Assembly: GCF_005146945.1 (NCBI RefSeq)
Contig: NZ_SWMS01000034.1
Location: forward strand, 1 to 54,647
Direction of reading: 5' to 3'
Length of the DNA: 54,647 nt
Origin: Prauserella endophytica
Lineage (GTDB): Bacteria; Actinomycetota; Actinomycetes; Mycobacteriales; Pseudonocardiaceae
The notes under the pieces were generated by a model. That model made no database searches, was not told where the DNA came from, and was given only the letters and a program-made list of their open reading frames with translations. Shown one piece after another: positions 25,159 to 34,667 of the stretch; the stretch's first letter is position 1, and every line of letters begins with the position of its first letter. Made by a program: the position numbers and the translations under genes.

Positions 25159-27201
25159 ATGGGCCCATACCGCGTCTCCATGGACATCGGAGGGACGTTC
25201 ACCGATGTCGTCGCCTACGACGAGAGTGGCGGCGTCTTCCATGCCGGCAAGTCCTCCACCACGCCGGAGGACCTGACCGAAGGCGTGCTGAACGCGCTCG
25301 GATCGATCGTGCGGTCGCCAAGTGACATCTCGTTCATGGTGCACGGCACCACCCAGGGACTGAACGCCCTGCTGGAACGTCGCGGGGTCAAGGTCCTGCT
25401 GCTGGCCACGGCCGGTGCCAGCGACACCTACCACATCGCACGCGGCCCCCGGACCCGGCTCTACGACCTGCACTTCCGCAAGCCCGAACCGCTGCTCCCG
25501 CTGCGGGACATCGTGCCGGTGGGCGGCCGCTTCAGCGCGGAGGGGGTCGAGCTGGAACCGCTGGAGGAGGCCGCTGTCCGGGCAGCAGCCAAGCGCTTCG
25601 CGAACGAGGGATTCGGCGCGATCGCGGTCGGGTACCTGTTCAGCTACAAGAATCCGGCACACGAGCTGCGCACCAGGGAGATCCTCGTCGAGGAACTCGG
25701 TGCGGACATCACCATCTCGCTGTCGCACGAGGCCGCCAAGGAATGGCGGGAGTACGAACGCACCTCCTCGGCCGTGATCGAGGCCTACACCGGCCCCGTG
25801 GTGCGTCGCTATCTCAGTCGGCTCGAGCAGAGCCTGGACGAACAGGGACTCACCGTCCCACTGCACGTCATGCAGTCCTCCGGCGGAATCCTGACGGCCG
25901 AGTCGGCGCAGAAACGCCCACTTCAGACACTGCTGTCCGGGCCGGTGGGCGGGACGATGGGCGGTGCGGCACTGGCCAAGGCGCTTGGCACGCCCAACCT
26001 GATCTGTGTCGACATGGGCGGCACCTCGTTCGATGTGTCCCTTGTGGTGGACGGTGAGCCGGTGGTCTCGCCCGAGGCCTCTTTGGAAGGCCTGCCGATG
26101 CTGATGAGCGTCGTCGACATCCACACGATCGGCGCGGGTGGCGGGTCGATCGCCTGGATCGAGGCGGAAGGCCTGCGGGTCGGGCCGCAGTCGGCGGGTG
26201 CCGATCCCGGCCCCGCCTGCTACGGCAGGGGTGGTGAGCAACCCACCGTGACTGATGCCAACCTCGCGCTCGGCCGGGTCGATGCGGACTGGTTCGCGGG
26301 CGGACACCTTAGCCTGGATCTCGAACCTGCCAAGACCGCGCTCGCCGCCCTCGGCCACAAGCTGGGCCTGGACGTCATCCAGACCGCGGAGGGCATCTGC
26401 GACGTCGCCAACGCCAAGATGGCGCAGGCGATCCGCACCATCACGGTGTCGCGGGGCATCGAGCCGCGCGAGTTCACCCTGGTCGCCTTCGGTGGCGCGG
26501 GGCCGATGCACGCGGTGTTCCTCGCCGAGGAGCTGGGGATCTCCGAGGTCGTCGTGCCGCGCTTCCCCGGTGCCTTCTCCGCGTGGGGCATGCTGCAGAC
26601 CGAGATCCGCAAGGACTTCTCCGAACCGTACTTCTTCGTCGACGAGGACCTCGACCGTGCCGACATGGCCGCCCAGTTCACGGCCATGGACCGGACCGCG
26701 ATGGAGTCGCTGGCCGGGGAGGGCGTGCCCGAGCACAGCCGGCGCACCGCCCACGCCGTCGACATCCGCTACGTCGAGCAGGAGTACACGCTGACGGTGC
26801 CGGTGCTGGAGGTGGACGAACCGCTACGCGAGGACTTCCTCGAGGTGATCTCCAAGCGTTTCGCCGAGCAGCACGAGTCCCGTTACGGGCACGCGAACCT
26901 CGGCGCTCCCGTCGAATTCGTCACACTGCGCACCATCGCCCTCGGCGATCTGGGTCAGGCGGAGACCGAGCGCATCGCGGCGACGGCAGGCGAGGACTTC
27001 CCGCGCGAGATCAGGACGGTGGTCTTCGACCGCACCGAGCGGGACACCCTGCTCGTGCGGCGGGACGACCTCCTGCCCGGCCACACCTTCGACGGCCCGG
27101 CGATCGTGCTCGAAGGCACCGCAACCACCGTGGTGCCACCCGGCCACCAGGTCACCGCTGACGACATCGGTTCCCTCGTCATCCGGAGCAAGGAGCAGTG
27201 A
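25159..27201 (+). CDS. hyuA: Hydantoinase/oxoprolinase subunit A
   Basis: 680 residues, full length for HyuA (N-methylhydantoinase A/5-oxoprolinase A). The first ATP motif is SMDIGGTFTDVVAYD at the N-terminus. HGTTQGLNALLERRG and the central CVDMGGTSFDVSLVVDG give the second phosphate-binding loop. GAGGGSIAW, GADPGPACYG and FGGAGPMHA are standard family blocks. It forms an ATP-dependent ring-opening enzyme with HyuB, encoded next with a one-base overlap (TGATG at 27199-27203). The ATG at 25159 follows GAGAGGAG. The convergent PucR regulator at 28887 is the probable controller. Substrate could be a hydantoin, 5-oxoproline or another cyclic imide. Confidence 0.93.
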   Translation: MGPYRVSMDIGGTFTDVVAYDESGGVFHAGKSSTTPEDLTEGVLNALGSIVRSPSDISFMVHGTTQGLNALLERRGVKVLLLATAGASDTYHIARGPRTRLYDLHFRKPEPLLPLRDIVPVGGRFSAEGVELEPLEEAAVRAAAKRFANEGFGAIAVGYLFSYKNPAHELRTREILVEELGADITISLSHEAAKEWREYERTSSAVIEAYTGPVVRRYLSRLEQSLDEQGLTVPLHVMQSSGGILTAESAQKRPLQTLLSGPVGGTMGGAALAKALGTPNLICVDMGGTSFDVSLVVDGEPVVSPEASLEGLPMLMSVVDIHTIGAGGGSIAWIEAEGLRVGPQSAGADPGPACYGRGGEQPTVTDANLALGRVDADWFAGGHLSLDLEPAKTALAALGHKLGLDVIQTAEGICDVANAKMAQAIRTITVSRGIEPREFTLVAFGGAGPMHAVFLAEELGISEVVVPRFPGAFSAWGMLQTEIRKDFSEPYFFVDEDLDRADMAAQFTAMDRTAMESLAGEGVPEHSRRTAHAVDIRYVEQEYTLTVPVLEVDEPLREDFLEVISKRFAEQHESRYGHANLGAPVEFVTLRTIALGDLGQAETERIAATAGEDFPREIRTVVFDRTERDTLLVRRDDLLPGHTFDGPAIVLEGTATTVVPPGHQVTADDIGSLVIRSKEQ

Positions 27202-28874
27202 TGAGCAACCAGAAACCCATCGACCCGGTTGTCGTCGAGATCATCCGCAACGCCCTGAAGTCCTCCGCCGACGACATGAACGCGATTCTCATCAGGTCCG
27301 CGTACACGCCGCTCATCTACGAATGCGGTGACTGCGTCGTCGCGCTGCTGGACGACCAGCACCAGGTGCTCGGTCAGTCCGCGGGTTTGCCGATCTTCCT
27401 GGGCAACCTGGAGACCTGCACCAAGGCGACCGAGGAGCGGTTCGGGCGTGAGGTGTGGCAGCCCGGCGATGTGTGGATCCTCAACGACAGCTATCTCGGC
27501 GGCACCCACCTCAACGACGTCACGATCTTCGGACCGGTGTTCGTCGACGGCGAGCTGGTCGGGTTCACCGCCTCGCGCGCGCACTGGATCGACGTCGGTT
27601 CCAAGGACCCAGGTGGTTCGATGGACTCGACCTCGATCTTCCAGGAGGGGCTGCGCCTCGGCCCGCAGAAGCTCGTCGAGGGCGGCCGCGAGGTGCATCA
27701 GGTGATCGACACGATCTCCACCAACGTGCGCTTCCCGTACCCGACGATGGGCGACATGCGGGGCATGATCGCGTGCATCACGATGGGGCAGCAGCGACTG
27801 GAGGAGATCGTCCGCCGGTGGGGACTGGAGACGCTGCGTGCGGCCCGGGACGAGATCTTCGCCCAGACCGAGCGGCTGGAGCGGGAGGTCATCCGTGGCA
27901 TCCCGGACGGCATCTACACCGCGGAGGGCTTCCTGGACAACGACGGCGTCGACCTGGACACCCCGATCCCGGTCAAGCTGAAGATCACGGTGTCCGGTGA
28001 GGACATCGAGTTCGATGTCACCGAGTCCGCGGACCAGACGGTCGGCCCAGTCAACTGCGGCACCTCGCAGACGGTGTCCGCATGCCGGGTCGGTTACAAG
28101 CTCCTGGTCAGCCCGGACGTGCCCGGCAACGGTGGCTCGTTCCGTCCGATGACGGTGCAGGTCCGTGAGGGTTCGGTGTTCGGCGCGCAGGCACCCGCCG
28201 CCTGCCAGTGGTACTTCTCCCACCTCGGCCTGCTCATCGACCTGGTGGCCAAGGCTCTCGCGCCTGCGCTGCCGGACAAGGTCGCGGGCGCGAGCCACGG
28301 CGACTCGATGATCGTGCTGGTCGCCGGGCGGGACCCGCGGACCGAACGCGACTACGTCAGTCTCGAGGCCACCCTGGGTGGCTGGGGCGCGTGGGAGGGC
28401 TCCGACGGCGAGAGCGCGCTCATCAACAATGTGAATGGGTCACTGAAGGACATCCCGACCGAGGTGTTCGAGACCCGGTTCCCGTTCCGGATCACCGAGT
28501 ACGGGTTCCGGCCCAACTCCGGTGGGGCGGGGAAGTGGCGCGGCGGCAACGGTGTGATCCGCGAATACGAAGCGCTGGAGGACTGCACGGTCTCGCTCTG
28601 GTTCGAGCGCTCGATCACGCCGGCCTGGGGACTGTTCGGCGGGGCGGGCGCCACCCCGCCCGAGGTGATCGTCAACCCCGGGCGGCCGGACGAGCGCCGG
28701 CTGCTCAAGTGCAACGGCCTTCGGCTGCGCAATGGTGATGTGTTCCGCTGCCACACCGGTGGTGGCGGGGGATTCGGTGACCCGGGCGAGCGCGACCCCG
28801 AGGCGGTGCGCATCGATGTACTCGACGGGCAAGTCTCCGCCGCGGCGGCGCGGGAGGTCTATTCCGTGGGCTGA
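27201..28874 (+). CDS. hyuB: Hydantoinase/oxoprolinase subunit B
   Basis: 557 residues of the HyuB family: DPVVVEIIRNALKSSADDMN at the start, DVWILNDSYLGGTHLNDVTI, ADQTVGPVNCGTSQTVSACR and the glycine-rich end GGGGGFGDPGERD. Partner of HyuA in ATP-dependent amide-ring cleavage. ATG at 27201 (GTG at 27198 is an alternative) follows GGAG and overlaps the hyuA stop. It ends 12 bases from the convergent PucR gene. Confidence 0.93.
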   Translation: MSNQKPIDPVVVEIIRNALKSSADDMNAILIRSAYTPLIYECGDCVVALLDDQHQVLGQSAGLPIFLGNLETCTKATEERFGREVWQPGDVWILNDSYLGGTHLNDVTIFGPVFVDGELVGFTASRAHWIDVGSKDPGGSMDSTSIFQEGLRLGPQKLVEGGREVHQVIDTISTNVRFPYPTMGDMRGMIACITMGQQRLEEIVRRWGLETLRAARDEIFAQTERLEREVIRGIPDGIYTAEGFLDNDGVDLDTPIPVKLKITVSGEDIEFDVTESADQTVGPVNCGTSQTVSACRVGYKLLVSPDVPGNGGSFRPMTVQVREGSVFGAQAPAACQWYFSHLGLLIDLVAKALAPALPDKVAGASHGDSMIVLVAGRDPRTERDYVSLEATLGGWGAWEGSDGESALINNVNGSLKDIPTEVFETRFPFRITEYGFRPNSGGAGKWRGGNGVIREYEALEDCTVSLWFERSITPAWGLFGGAGATPPEVIVNPGRPDERRLLKCNGLRLRNGDVFRCHTGGGGGFGDPGERDPEAVRIDVLDGQVSAAAAREVYSVG

Positions 28875-28886
28875 CGGCCGTGCGCG

Positions 28887-30395
28887 TCACGCAGTGCCGT
28901 CCGGCGATCCGCCGGGCGGCACCGTGGCGCGGTCGCCCAGCAATGCGAAACACGCCACGTGGATGGCGAGCCGGCGATCCGGATCGTCGAATGCGATGCC
29001 CCTGGCGCGGATGCGGTCGAGGCGGCCGGAGACGGTGTTGCGGTGCACCCCGAGGCGGGCCGCCGCCTGGGTGGTCGAGCCGCCACAGTCCAGTACCGCA
29101 CACAGCGTCCGGACCAGCACATCGCCGTCGGCGGAGGTCAGCAGGGCTGCCAGGGCGGTTTCCGCGGCCGTGGTCAGCTCCTCGTGCTGCAGACTGGCCA
29201 GCACCACGCGCGGACCCAATGCGCCGAAGGATTCGACCGCGCCGGGACCCGACCGGATCGCCACCGAGGACGCGAGCGCGGCCTCGTGCAGGGAACGTCG
29301 CAGCCCGTCTATCCCGCGCCCGGGTTCGCCGAGGCCCGCGCTCAACGGCAGCGCGCATCGGATCCTGGGCAGCCGCCTGCGCAACCGGCTCAGTACCCGG
29401 CCGGTCGTCAGCTCGGGGCCGCTCCACCAGCTCACCCATCCCTCGCCGTGGGGGACCAGCTGATGGTCCGCGAACGCCTCGTGCCATCCGGCCAGTACCC
29501 CGGCCGCCGCGATATCCGGGTCGAGCGAGGGCGCGCCCGCCGCGGGGCGTAGGAGGACGGCGACGTTCATCTCGTCGAACCGCCAGCCGAGCTCCCGGGC
29601 CGCCTGTTCGGTGTCGGCGTCCGGCCGGTCGCTCAGCAGCGCTTCCAGCAGCAGCCGTTCCTGTGCCCCGCGGCGCGCCAGCGCGAGTTTCGGCTTTGCC
29701 GCACTCGCAGACAGCGGAGCACGGGCAAGCCGCAGGATCGTCGTGACCGTCTCCGCCCCGGACGGAGACGGCGCAGACAATCGTGCGACGAGATGCGCCC
29801 ACGGCTTGCCGTCGACGGCAGGCACCGGGATACGCACCTGGCCGCCGACGGCGGCGACCTTGCCCGCCAGCACCTGCCCGTCCTCGGCGACGAGCGCCAC
29901 CGACGTGCCCGGAAGCTCGGTGTTGATCACGCCGACGATGCCCCGCAGGCTCGACTGCTCGCTGATGGACGAGGCGCACCGCGCGGCTAGCTGTGCGCGG
30001 GCGGCGCCGGGGCTCGCCACCGCGGCGGCCAGCTCGAGGGCATGCTGCGCGGGATCCCCTTCGACGACGAACAGGGGCACGTGCAGCCGTTCGGCGAGGG
30101 CGATCGTGGACCGGTTGACGGTGCTGCCGGCCGGCGCGATCACACAGGCCGCGCCGCGCTCCCACGCCGCGCGCAGCGCGGATTCCAGGGCCCAGCCACC
30201 TTGCGCCGCGGGACTGTGCAGGACGAGCGCTGTGTTCGGCCGGCAGCTACGGGTCTGGTCCAGATCGGACACCAGGACCACGTACCGCACCTGGGCGTCC
30301 AGGTTGGCGTCGGCGAGCATTATGGCCTTCGCCAGCGGGCCATGGTGCACGAGCTCGGCGACCGTAAGGACCTCCGGCAGTCGGGAGCCGCTCAT
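28887..30395 (-). CDS. PucR/CdaR-family transcriptional regulator
   Basis: 502 residues. An N-terminal PucR-type sensory region (LTVAELVHHGPLAKAIMLAD), a middle GGDEF-like/CdaR domain, and a C-terminal helix-turn-helix (GSTTQAAARLGVHRNTVSGR, then LDRIRARG) typical of PucR activators of purine, hydantoin and nitrogen catabolism. It is convergent with hyuAB, so a gene-for-gene link is plausible. The start at 30395 follows GGAACC-type sequence only; no strong ribosome-binding site is seen. Confidence 0.9.
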   Translation of the reverse strand: MSGSRLPEVLTVAELVHHGPLAKAIMLADANLDAQVRYVVLVSDLDQTRSCRPNTALVLHSPAAQGGWALESALRAAWERGAACVIAPAGSTVNRSTIALAERLHVPLFVVEGDPAQHALELAAAVASPGAARAQLAARCASSISEQSSLRGIVGVINTELPGTSVALVAEDGQVLAGKVAAVGGQVRIPVPAVDGKPWAHLVARLSAPSPSGAETVTTILRLARAPLSASAAKPKLALARRGAQERLLLEALLSDRPDADTEQAARELGWRFDEMNVAVLLRPAAGAPSLDPDIAAAGVLAGWHEAFADHQLVPHGEGWVSWWSGPELTTGRVLSRLRRRLPRIRCALPLSAGLGEPGRGIDGLRRSLHEAALASSVAIRSGPGAVESFGALGPRVVLASLQHEELTTAAETALAALLTSADGDVLVRTLCAVLDCGGSTTQAAARLGVHRNTVSGRLDRIRARGIAFDDPDRRLAIHVACFALLGDRATVPPGGSPDGTA

Positions 30396-30498
30396 CGGCG
30401 CGGTTCCTCGGAAGGGAGCCGGACCGGGAAACCCCGGGATGAGTCAGGACGTATTCTCCCCGTCAGCATGGAGACCCGGACAAATACCATCAAATGCG

Positions 30499-31371
30499 TC
30501 ATTCGCCTACGCCTTTCCCGCCTGGCGAAGACAGTAACGAGCCATCAGACGGGTCCTGCCGACCGGGACCCACACCGATCCGGTCACCAGGGATAGTCAC
30601 CGCGGGCAGGAACCGCGAAACGGAACCCTGACCGTCGGTGTGTCGACGACTCGCACGGTTCCGGTCGCTAAGAGCTCGCAGCCGCGAGGGGCGATCTCCG
30701 GGAATGATCCCCACCGGGGTCACTGCCGGGCGGGGCGGAATACACGCTGACTCTGTGCCTGGCGGAGAGCCTGGTCGTGTGCGGTGAGCTGGCAATGGCG
30801 TCTTTGTAAGGCGCGAGAATTTGCTGAGGTGACTACTGACGGCGACCGGTCGCCGTGCGGACTCGCGAGCGCCGCGTGACGCCGTCCTGGCGTCCCCCGG
30901 GTTCAAGGGTTCTCCTGGATGTTCGGTGTGAGTTTCGCGGTCGCGACGGAGCTCGTCGGCCCTCGCGGTGCGCCGACACGACGAACGCGATCGCCGTTCA
31001 GCACGGGACTTCCATGCCCGCAAGTGGCTGACGCCGTGGCTGGGCCCAAGGAGATCCAGCACGCGTTTCAGGACGCACCGCGTCACGGCACTCGTGTCGA
31101 CGGCACGCAGGCTCATGACGAGCCTGATGTCCGGGCTTCCGTCCATCGTCATCGCGACCCGGAAACGGGTGGTCGCCTCCGCCGGGACGTCGTGTCCAGG
31201 AGTTATCGTCCCGGCGCGCGTGGTCGTGCCGTCCTTCGCGGCCAGGCAAGCCTTGCGGAGTCGAGTGACCTGCCGGGCCCGCGCATGCGGGTCGGTGGTG
31301 GGTTCCAGTTCGGTCGCCAGGTTCTCGATCAGTCGCTGCGCCAGTGGGAGTCTGTTCGCGTTGTCGCTCAC
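30499..31371 (-). CDS. Hypothetical protein, doubtful C-terminal half
   Basis: A GTG at 31371 with GGAGAGG upstream opens a frame whose first 110 codons look coding (SDNANRLPLAQRLIENLATE, then RLRKACLAAKD, FRVAMTMDGSPDIRLVMSLR), with GC-rich third positions. After about SHLRAWKS the bias fades and the translation becomes Arg/Ser/Pro-rich until 30499. No domain is recognised. Either a short gene with a frameshift near 31020 or a remnant. It lies between the PucR gene and the second DUF917-like operon; the remainder of 30396-31507 shows nothing else. Confidence 0.25.
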   Translation of the reverse strand: MSDNANRLPLAQRLIENLATELEPTTDPHARARQVTRLRKACLAAKDGTTTRAGTITPGHDVPAEATTRFRVAMTMDGSPDIRLVMSLRAVDTSAVTRCVLKRVLDLLGPSHGVSHLRAWKSRAERRSRSSCRRTARADELRRDRETHTEHPGEPLNPGDARTASRGARESARRPVAVSSHLSKFSRLTKTPLPAHRTRPGSPPGTESACIPPRPAVTPVGIIPGDRPSRLRALSDRNRASRRHTDGQGSVSRFLPAVTIPGDRIGVGPGRQDPSDGSLLSSPGGKGVGE

Positions 31372-31507
31372 GTGGCGGGGCCTCTCCTGTCTTCGTCCGT
31401 GCGTCCTCTCCGGGACAGCCCGGGAGGGGTGCAGCTCCCTACTGTCGACGACGAGGGTCCCGTCAGTTCGGACACACGCGGGCGCTTTTCTTGGAAGCAC
31501 ATGGGTT

Positions 31508-32590
31508 CTACATACCCTGACGCCCCATTCCGGAGAGGGGGAAACCGAAGGAGCGCGGGCCGACCAGGGCAAGACCCTGCGGGGTGTGCCACACATCGGC
31601 CGCGGGCACGACAACGACCTGCACTTCGCTGCCCACCGTCACCGACTCCACGTCGATGACATGACCGTCGTGCGGGTCCAGCAGGCAGATGATGTCCGGA
31701 ACGGCCGCCGCCACCGCACCGTCGACCAGGGCGAGCAGCAGCTCGTTCTGCGCCTCCAACCTGATCAACCGCACCGGTTCCGCGTGTGAGCGCACGACGA
31801 TGCTCGACGGGTACGCCGGATGACCGGTGTCCGCTGGCCGGGTGCGGTGTTCGAGCTCGACGACTCGACCTGTGCCGAGTACGCGGCTGCCGGCCTGGGC
31901 CTTGAGCCGTATGGCCAAATCGTCGGTGTCCGTAGCATCGAGCAGAGCCCGGCCGACCGCGATCGCCCGGCTGATCGAACCGACGATCCCGGCCGAGGGC
32001 AGCCGTGCCGTGGTGGTCGGGTACATCGCGGTCAGCATCCATCCGCCGGAGACGTTGACCGCCGCCCGCAGCAACCTCTCCGCACGCTCCGGTGTGGCGT
32101 CGAGGATCAGGGTGTCGCCGGTCGCGCCGACCGCGGCGAGTGGGGTGAGCGACACCCCGGCGAGCGCGAAGGAGGTCTGGTGGATCAGCGGGAACACGCG
32201 GCCCATCCCGTCACAGTCCACCAGAGGCAGGCCGAGCGACGCGGCCGCGGCGACGGGGGTGAGCGCGTTGGCAGTGGCCGCGTCGAGGGCGGCGACGGCG
32301 CCGAGTTTCGTGCCCAACCTGGCCTCCAGCGCCCGGACCACCTGTAGCGGCTCGTCGCCCACCATGGGCAGCTCGGCCAGCGCGGTGACGGATCCGACCA
32401 GACCGATGGCGGCGCAGGCGGTATCCGGGGCGAGCTCGTCCGGCTGTACGAGCGGGACCGGGCCGTGCTCGGTGAGCAGCGCGGAAAGCCAGTGCAGCAC
32501 TCCGTCGACATCCGTCCGCCCGGCGCCGGACGCGAGCAGGTGCGCACCCGCGGCCAGTGTGGGCAGGTCCTCGGCTGTCACCGCGTTCAC
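31508..32590 (-). CDS. Degenerate DUF917-like protein
   Basis: 360 residues, nearly the length of the DUF917 protein at 20022 (358) and alignable throughout: TLAAGAHLLASGAGRTDVDG corresponds to GATLLGTGGGGDPYIA, GLPLVDCDGMGRVFPL to LPIVDADSMRRAFPQ, and PDIICLLDPHDG to PDLVCLLDHEN. The glycine-rich GTGGGGDP has become ASGAGRTD and the EVGGMN block has become LDAATAN. The frame is intact and coding-like. GTG at 32590 overlaps the stop of the HyuA-like gene (GTGA at 32587-32590), the same coupling as in the other pair but in reversed gene order. Probably a non-catalytic or neofunctionalised subunit. Confidence 0.8.
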   Translation of the reverse strand: MNAVTAEDLPTLAAGAHLLASGAGRTDVDGVLHWLSALLTEHGPVPLVQPDELAPDTACAAIGLVGSVTALAELPMVGDEPLQVVRALEARLGTKLGAVAALDAATANALTPVAAAASLGLPLVDCDGMGRVFPLIHQTSFALAGVSLTPLAAVGATGDTLILDATPERAERLLRAAVNVSGGWMLTAMYPTTTARLPSAGIVGSISRAIAVGRALLDATDTDDLAIRLKAQAGSRVLGTGRVVELEHRTRPADTGHPAYPSSIVVRSHAEPVRLIRLEAQNELLLALVDGAVAAAVPDIICLLDPHDGHVIDVESVTVGSEVQVVVVPAADVWHTPQGLALVGPRSFGFPLSGMGRQGM

Positions 32591-33846
32591 GGACGTGCTC
32601 CCGCCGCAGCACGAACGCGGAGACGGTAGGTCCCCGCGCGCACGTACGCAAGGGCGGTCGCGCTGGACTCGACGATCCGCTCGGAGCCCGGCGGGGCGTC
32701 GCTCGTCGCGACCATCCCGCAGGCGCGATCCTCGGTGGCACGTTGCTGCTGGCGCAGCTCGTCGGTCGAGCCGGCGTGCACGACGAGGTCGACCCACGAC
32801 GTCGGTTCGCAGGAGGCCGCACCGACGGTGGCCAGGTCGAGGTCGCCGTTGCCGATGACCACCGGGGAGACGTCGGGTGAGCCGCGCAGCGACCGCTCGG
32901 GGCCGGCCCGGAACGACTCGGTGCCGGTGGTGGTGAGAACCGGTTGCGGTGCGGCCAGCCGCACACCGAGTGCGCCCTGGAGATCGGCCGCGACGTGCGG
33001 GAGCCCGTCGCGGACCTCGCCGATCGTGCAAGTCGTGCCGTCCTCGACGACGATCGTCGCGTTGTCGCGACCGTTCAGCACGGCGGCGCCGAGCAGGGTC
33101 ATCGCCCACTTCGCTTCGAGCCCGAGCACGGGCAGTGCCCGCAGGCGTTCCGCCGAGACGCGTCCGCCGTCGCCGGTGGCGAACCAGCACGGCACGTCGC
33201 CGAGCGGCCGCGTAGCGCGCTGACAACGATCGACCAGCCGTCCGGCGGCGGAGAGCAGTGCCGCGTTCAGCACCGCTGCCGTCTCCCGCACCAGCAGGCC
33301 CATGCCACCGACCTCATGCGAGAGGCTCACCCGCAGGTCCGGGACGGCGTCGAGGACGGCTTTCGCCACCGCGCTCTCGTGACCGGGCGCTCCCACGGCG
33401 CCGGTCGCGACCACCGCGATCGCTTCCAGGCCGAGCCGGCGTGCCTCGCGCGCGGCCTCGACCGCACTCGGCACATCCAGCGGTGCTAGCGGGGTGCCGA
33501 ATAGGTCGTGCCCCCCAGAAACGGTCGTCCTGTGGGGTACGAACGAGCGCAGCGTGGACGACGGGTGGTCGGCCAGCGCGGCGTGCCGGGGGACCCGCGG
33601 CAGCACGCGCAGAACGGACACCGGGGTAACGCCCAGGTCGGTGCGTGGCCGGCGTACCGCCTCGACGAGCACATCGCTGATTTCCAGAGTCACCGAGCGC
33701 ACCCCGTGTGGCGCCAGGTTGCCGAGTTCGTGCAGAACCGTGCCCAGCGCGCGGGCACCCACGGCCGTCGACTGCCCAAGGACATGTCCGGCGTCGGCGA
33801 GGACTCCCCGGACCGCGCGGCCGCTCAGGCGTGCACCTATACGCAT
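32587..33846 (-). CDS. HyuA-like protein lacking both ATP-binding motifs
   Basis: 419 residues, shorter than its relative at 21095 (517). LSHEVGGMGLLVRETAAVLN matches LSHQVGSLGLLERENATILN, so the family assignment is firm. The first phosphate loop DVGGTNTD is replaced by a stretch reading ARLSGRAVRG, and the second, DVGGTSADVG, by VEDGTTCTIG. ATP use as in hydantoinases is therefore unlikely. The reading frame is intact and begins with a strong GGAGGTGGC site before ATG 33846. It is followed by, and coupled to, the degenerate DUF917-like gene. Confidence 0.8.
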   Translation of the reverse strand: MRIGARLSGRAVRGVLADAGHVLGQSTAVGARALGTVLHELGNLAPHGVRSVTLEISDVLVEAVRRPRTDLGVTPVSVLRVLPRVPRHAALADHPSSTLRSFVPHRTTVSGGHDLFGTPLAPLDVPSAVEAAREARRLGLEAIAVVATGAVGAPGHESAVAKAVLDAVPDLRVSLSHEVGGMGLLVRETAAVLNAALLSAAGRLVDRCQRATRPLGDVPCWFATGDGGRVSAERLRALPVLGLEAKWAMTLLGAAVLNGRDNATIVVEDGTTCTIGEVRDGLPHVAADLQGALGVRLAAPQPVLTTTGTESFRAGPERSLRGSPDVSPVVIGNGDLDLATVGAASCEPTSWVDLVVHAGSTDELRQQQRATEDRACGMVATSDAPPGSERIVESSATALAYVRAGTYRLRVRAAAGARP

Positions 33847-33890
33847 GCCACCTCCTGTCCAAGCATGCCACGTGGTCCGGCCCGTGCCGG

Positions 33891-34667
33891 TCAGCGCGGC
33901 ATGGCGACCACCCGGGAGGGCGCCACGACCCGGAGGAGCCGCTGGAGTTCCACGGCCGTGGGACCTTCGTAACCGATCAGTTTGCTGTGGCTCCAGCCGA
34001 AGCGCGCGCTCAGGTCGGCGAGGAACTCCGCGTACTTCAGCGGCGCGACCGTCGCGTCGATCACCGGGACGCCCACTTTCTCTTGGACCTGACGGTAGAA
34101 ACCGAACTCGATGGTGCACCCCAGCACCACGATGTCCGCGCCGTCCTCGGCGACCGCCGCGGTCGCCTCCTCGAGGATGCGCCGCTCGGTGAGCTCGTGG
34201 TCGACCTGGAAATCGTTGACCCCCATGCCGAGCACCCGAAAGGAGGCGAGCCGGTCGGCCATGCCGTACTTGTGCACGTTCTCCGTCATCTCCGGGACCC
34301 ACTTGCGCCGGCCGACGAGCACGGAGAACTTCTCCCCAAGGGTCGAGGCGATCGCCAGGCACGCCTCGGCCGGAGCGGTGACGACCATGCGGGTGGCGAC
34401 CTCTCGGGCGGCCCGCAGGAACGGATCGTAGAAGCAGCCGATGACCAGGGCGTCGTAGCCGGACTCCTCGGCCCAGCGCACGGTGCCCAGCAGGTCGGGC
34501 GCGACCAGCGCCTCGTAGCAGCTGTACTCCAGGTGGCTCGGCCCCTCGCCGCCGAACGACACCACGTCCACCGACGTGCCCGGCTGGACGGCATCCCGAA
34601 ACGACTGGGCGAGTGCCTCGTCGTGCGCGTCGGTGCACAGCGGGTTCACCCACAGAATCCTGGTCAT
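33891..34667 (-). CDS. Asp/Glu/hydantoin racemase family protein
   Basis: 258 residues. The two-cysteine racemase layout is intact: C78 in VIGCFYDPFL and C184 in VLGCTIEFGF, each in the expected G-C context, and WVNP at the start of the first domain. Hydantoin racemases interconvert D- and L-5-substituted hydantoins; other members racemise Asp/Glu or isomerise maleate. The company of HyuA-like and DUF917-like genes favours a hydantoin-type substrate. Start overlaps the upstream MFS stop (ATGA at 34664-34667). Confidence 0.87.
   Translation of the reverse strand: MTRILWVNPLCTDAHDEALAQSFRDAVQPGTSVDVVSFGGEGPSHLEYSCYEALVAPDLLGTVRWAEESGYDALVIGCFYDPFLRAAREVATRMVVTAPAEACLAIASTLGEKFSVLVGRRKWVPEMTENVHKYGMADRLASFRVLGMGVNDFQVDHELTERRILEEATAAVAEDGADIVVLGCTIEFGFYRQVQEKVGVPVIDATVAPLKYAEFLADLSARFGWSHSKLIGYEGPTAVELQRLLRVVAPSRVVAMPR

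Noticed and set aside
24868-26754. 628-codon open frame on the minus strand opposite hyuA
   Set aside because: Most of it is antisense to the well-supported hyuA gene and His/Arg/Gly-rich; only its last part coincides with the GT2 fossil.
30895-30925. GGTTCAAG-like T-arm suggesting a tRNA
   Set aside because: No acceptor stem, anticodon arm or D-arm can be folded around it.
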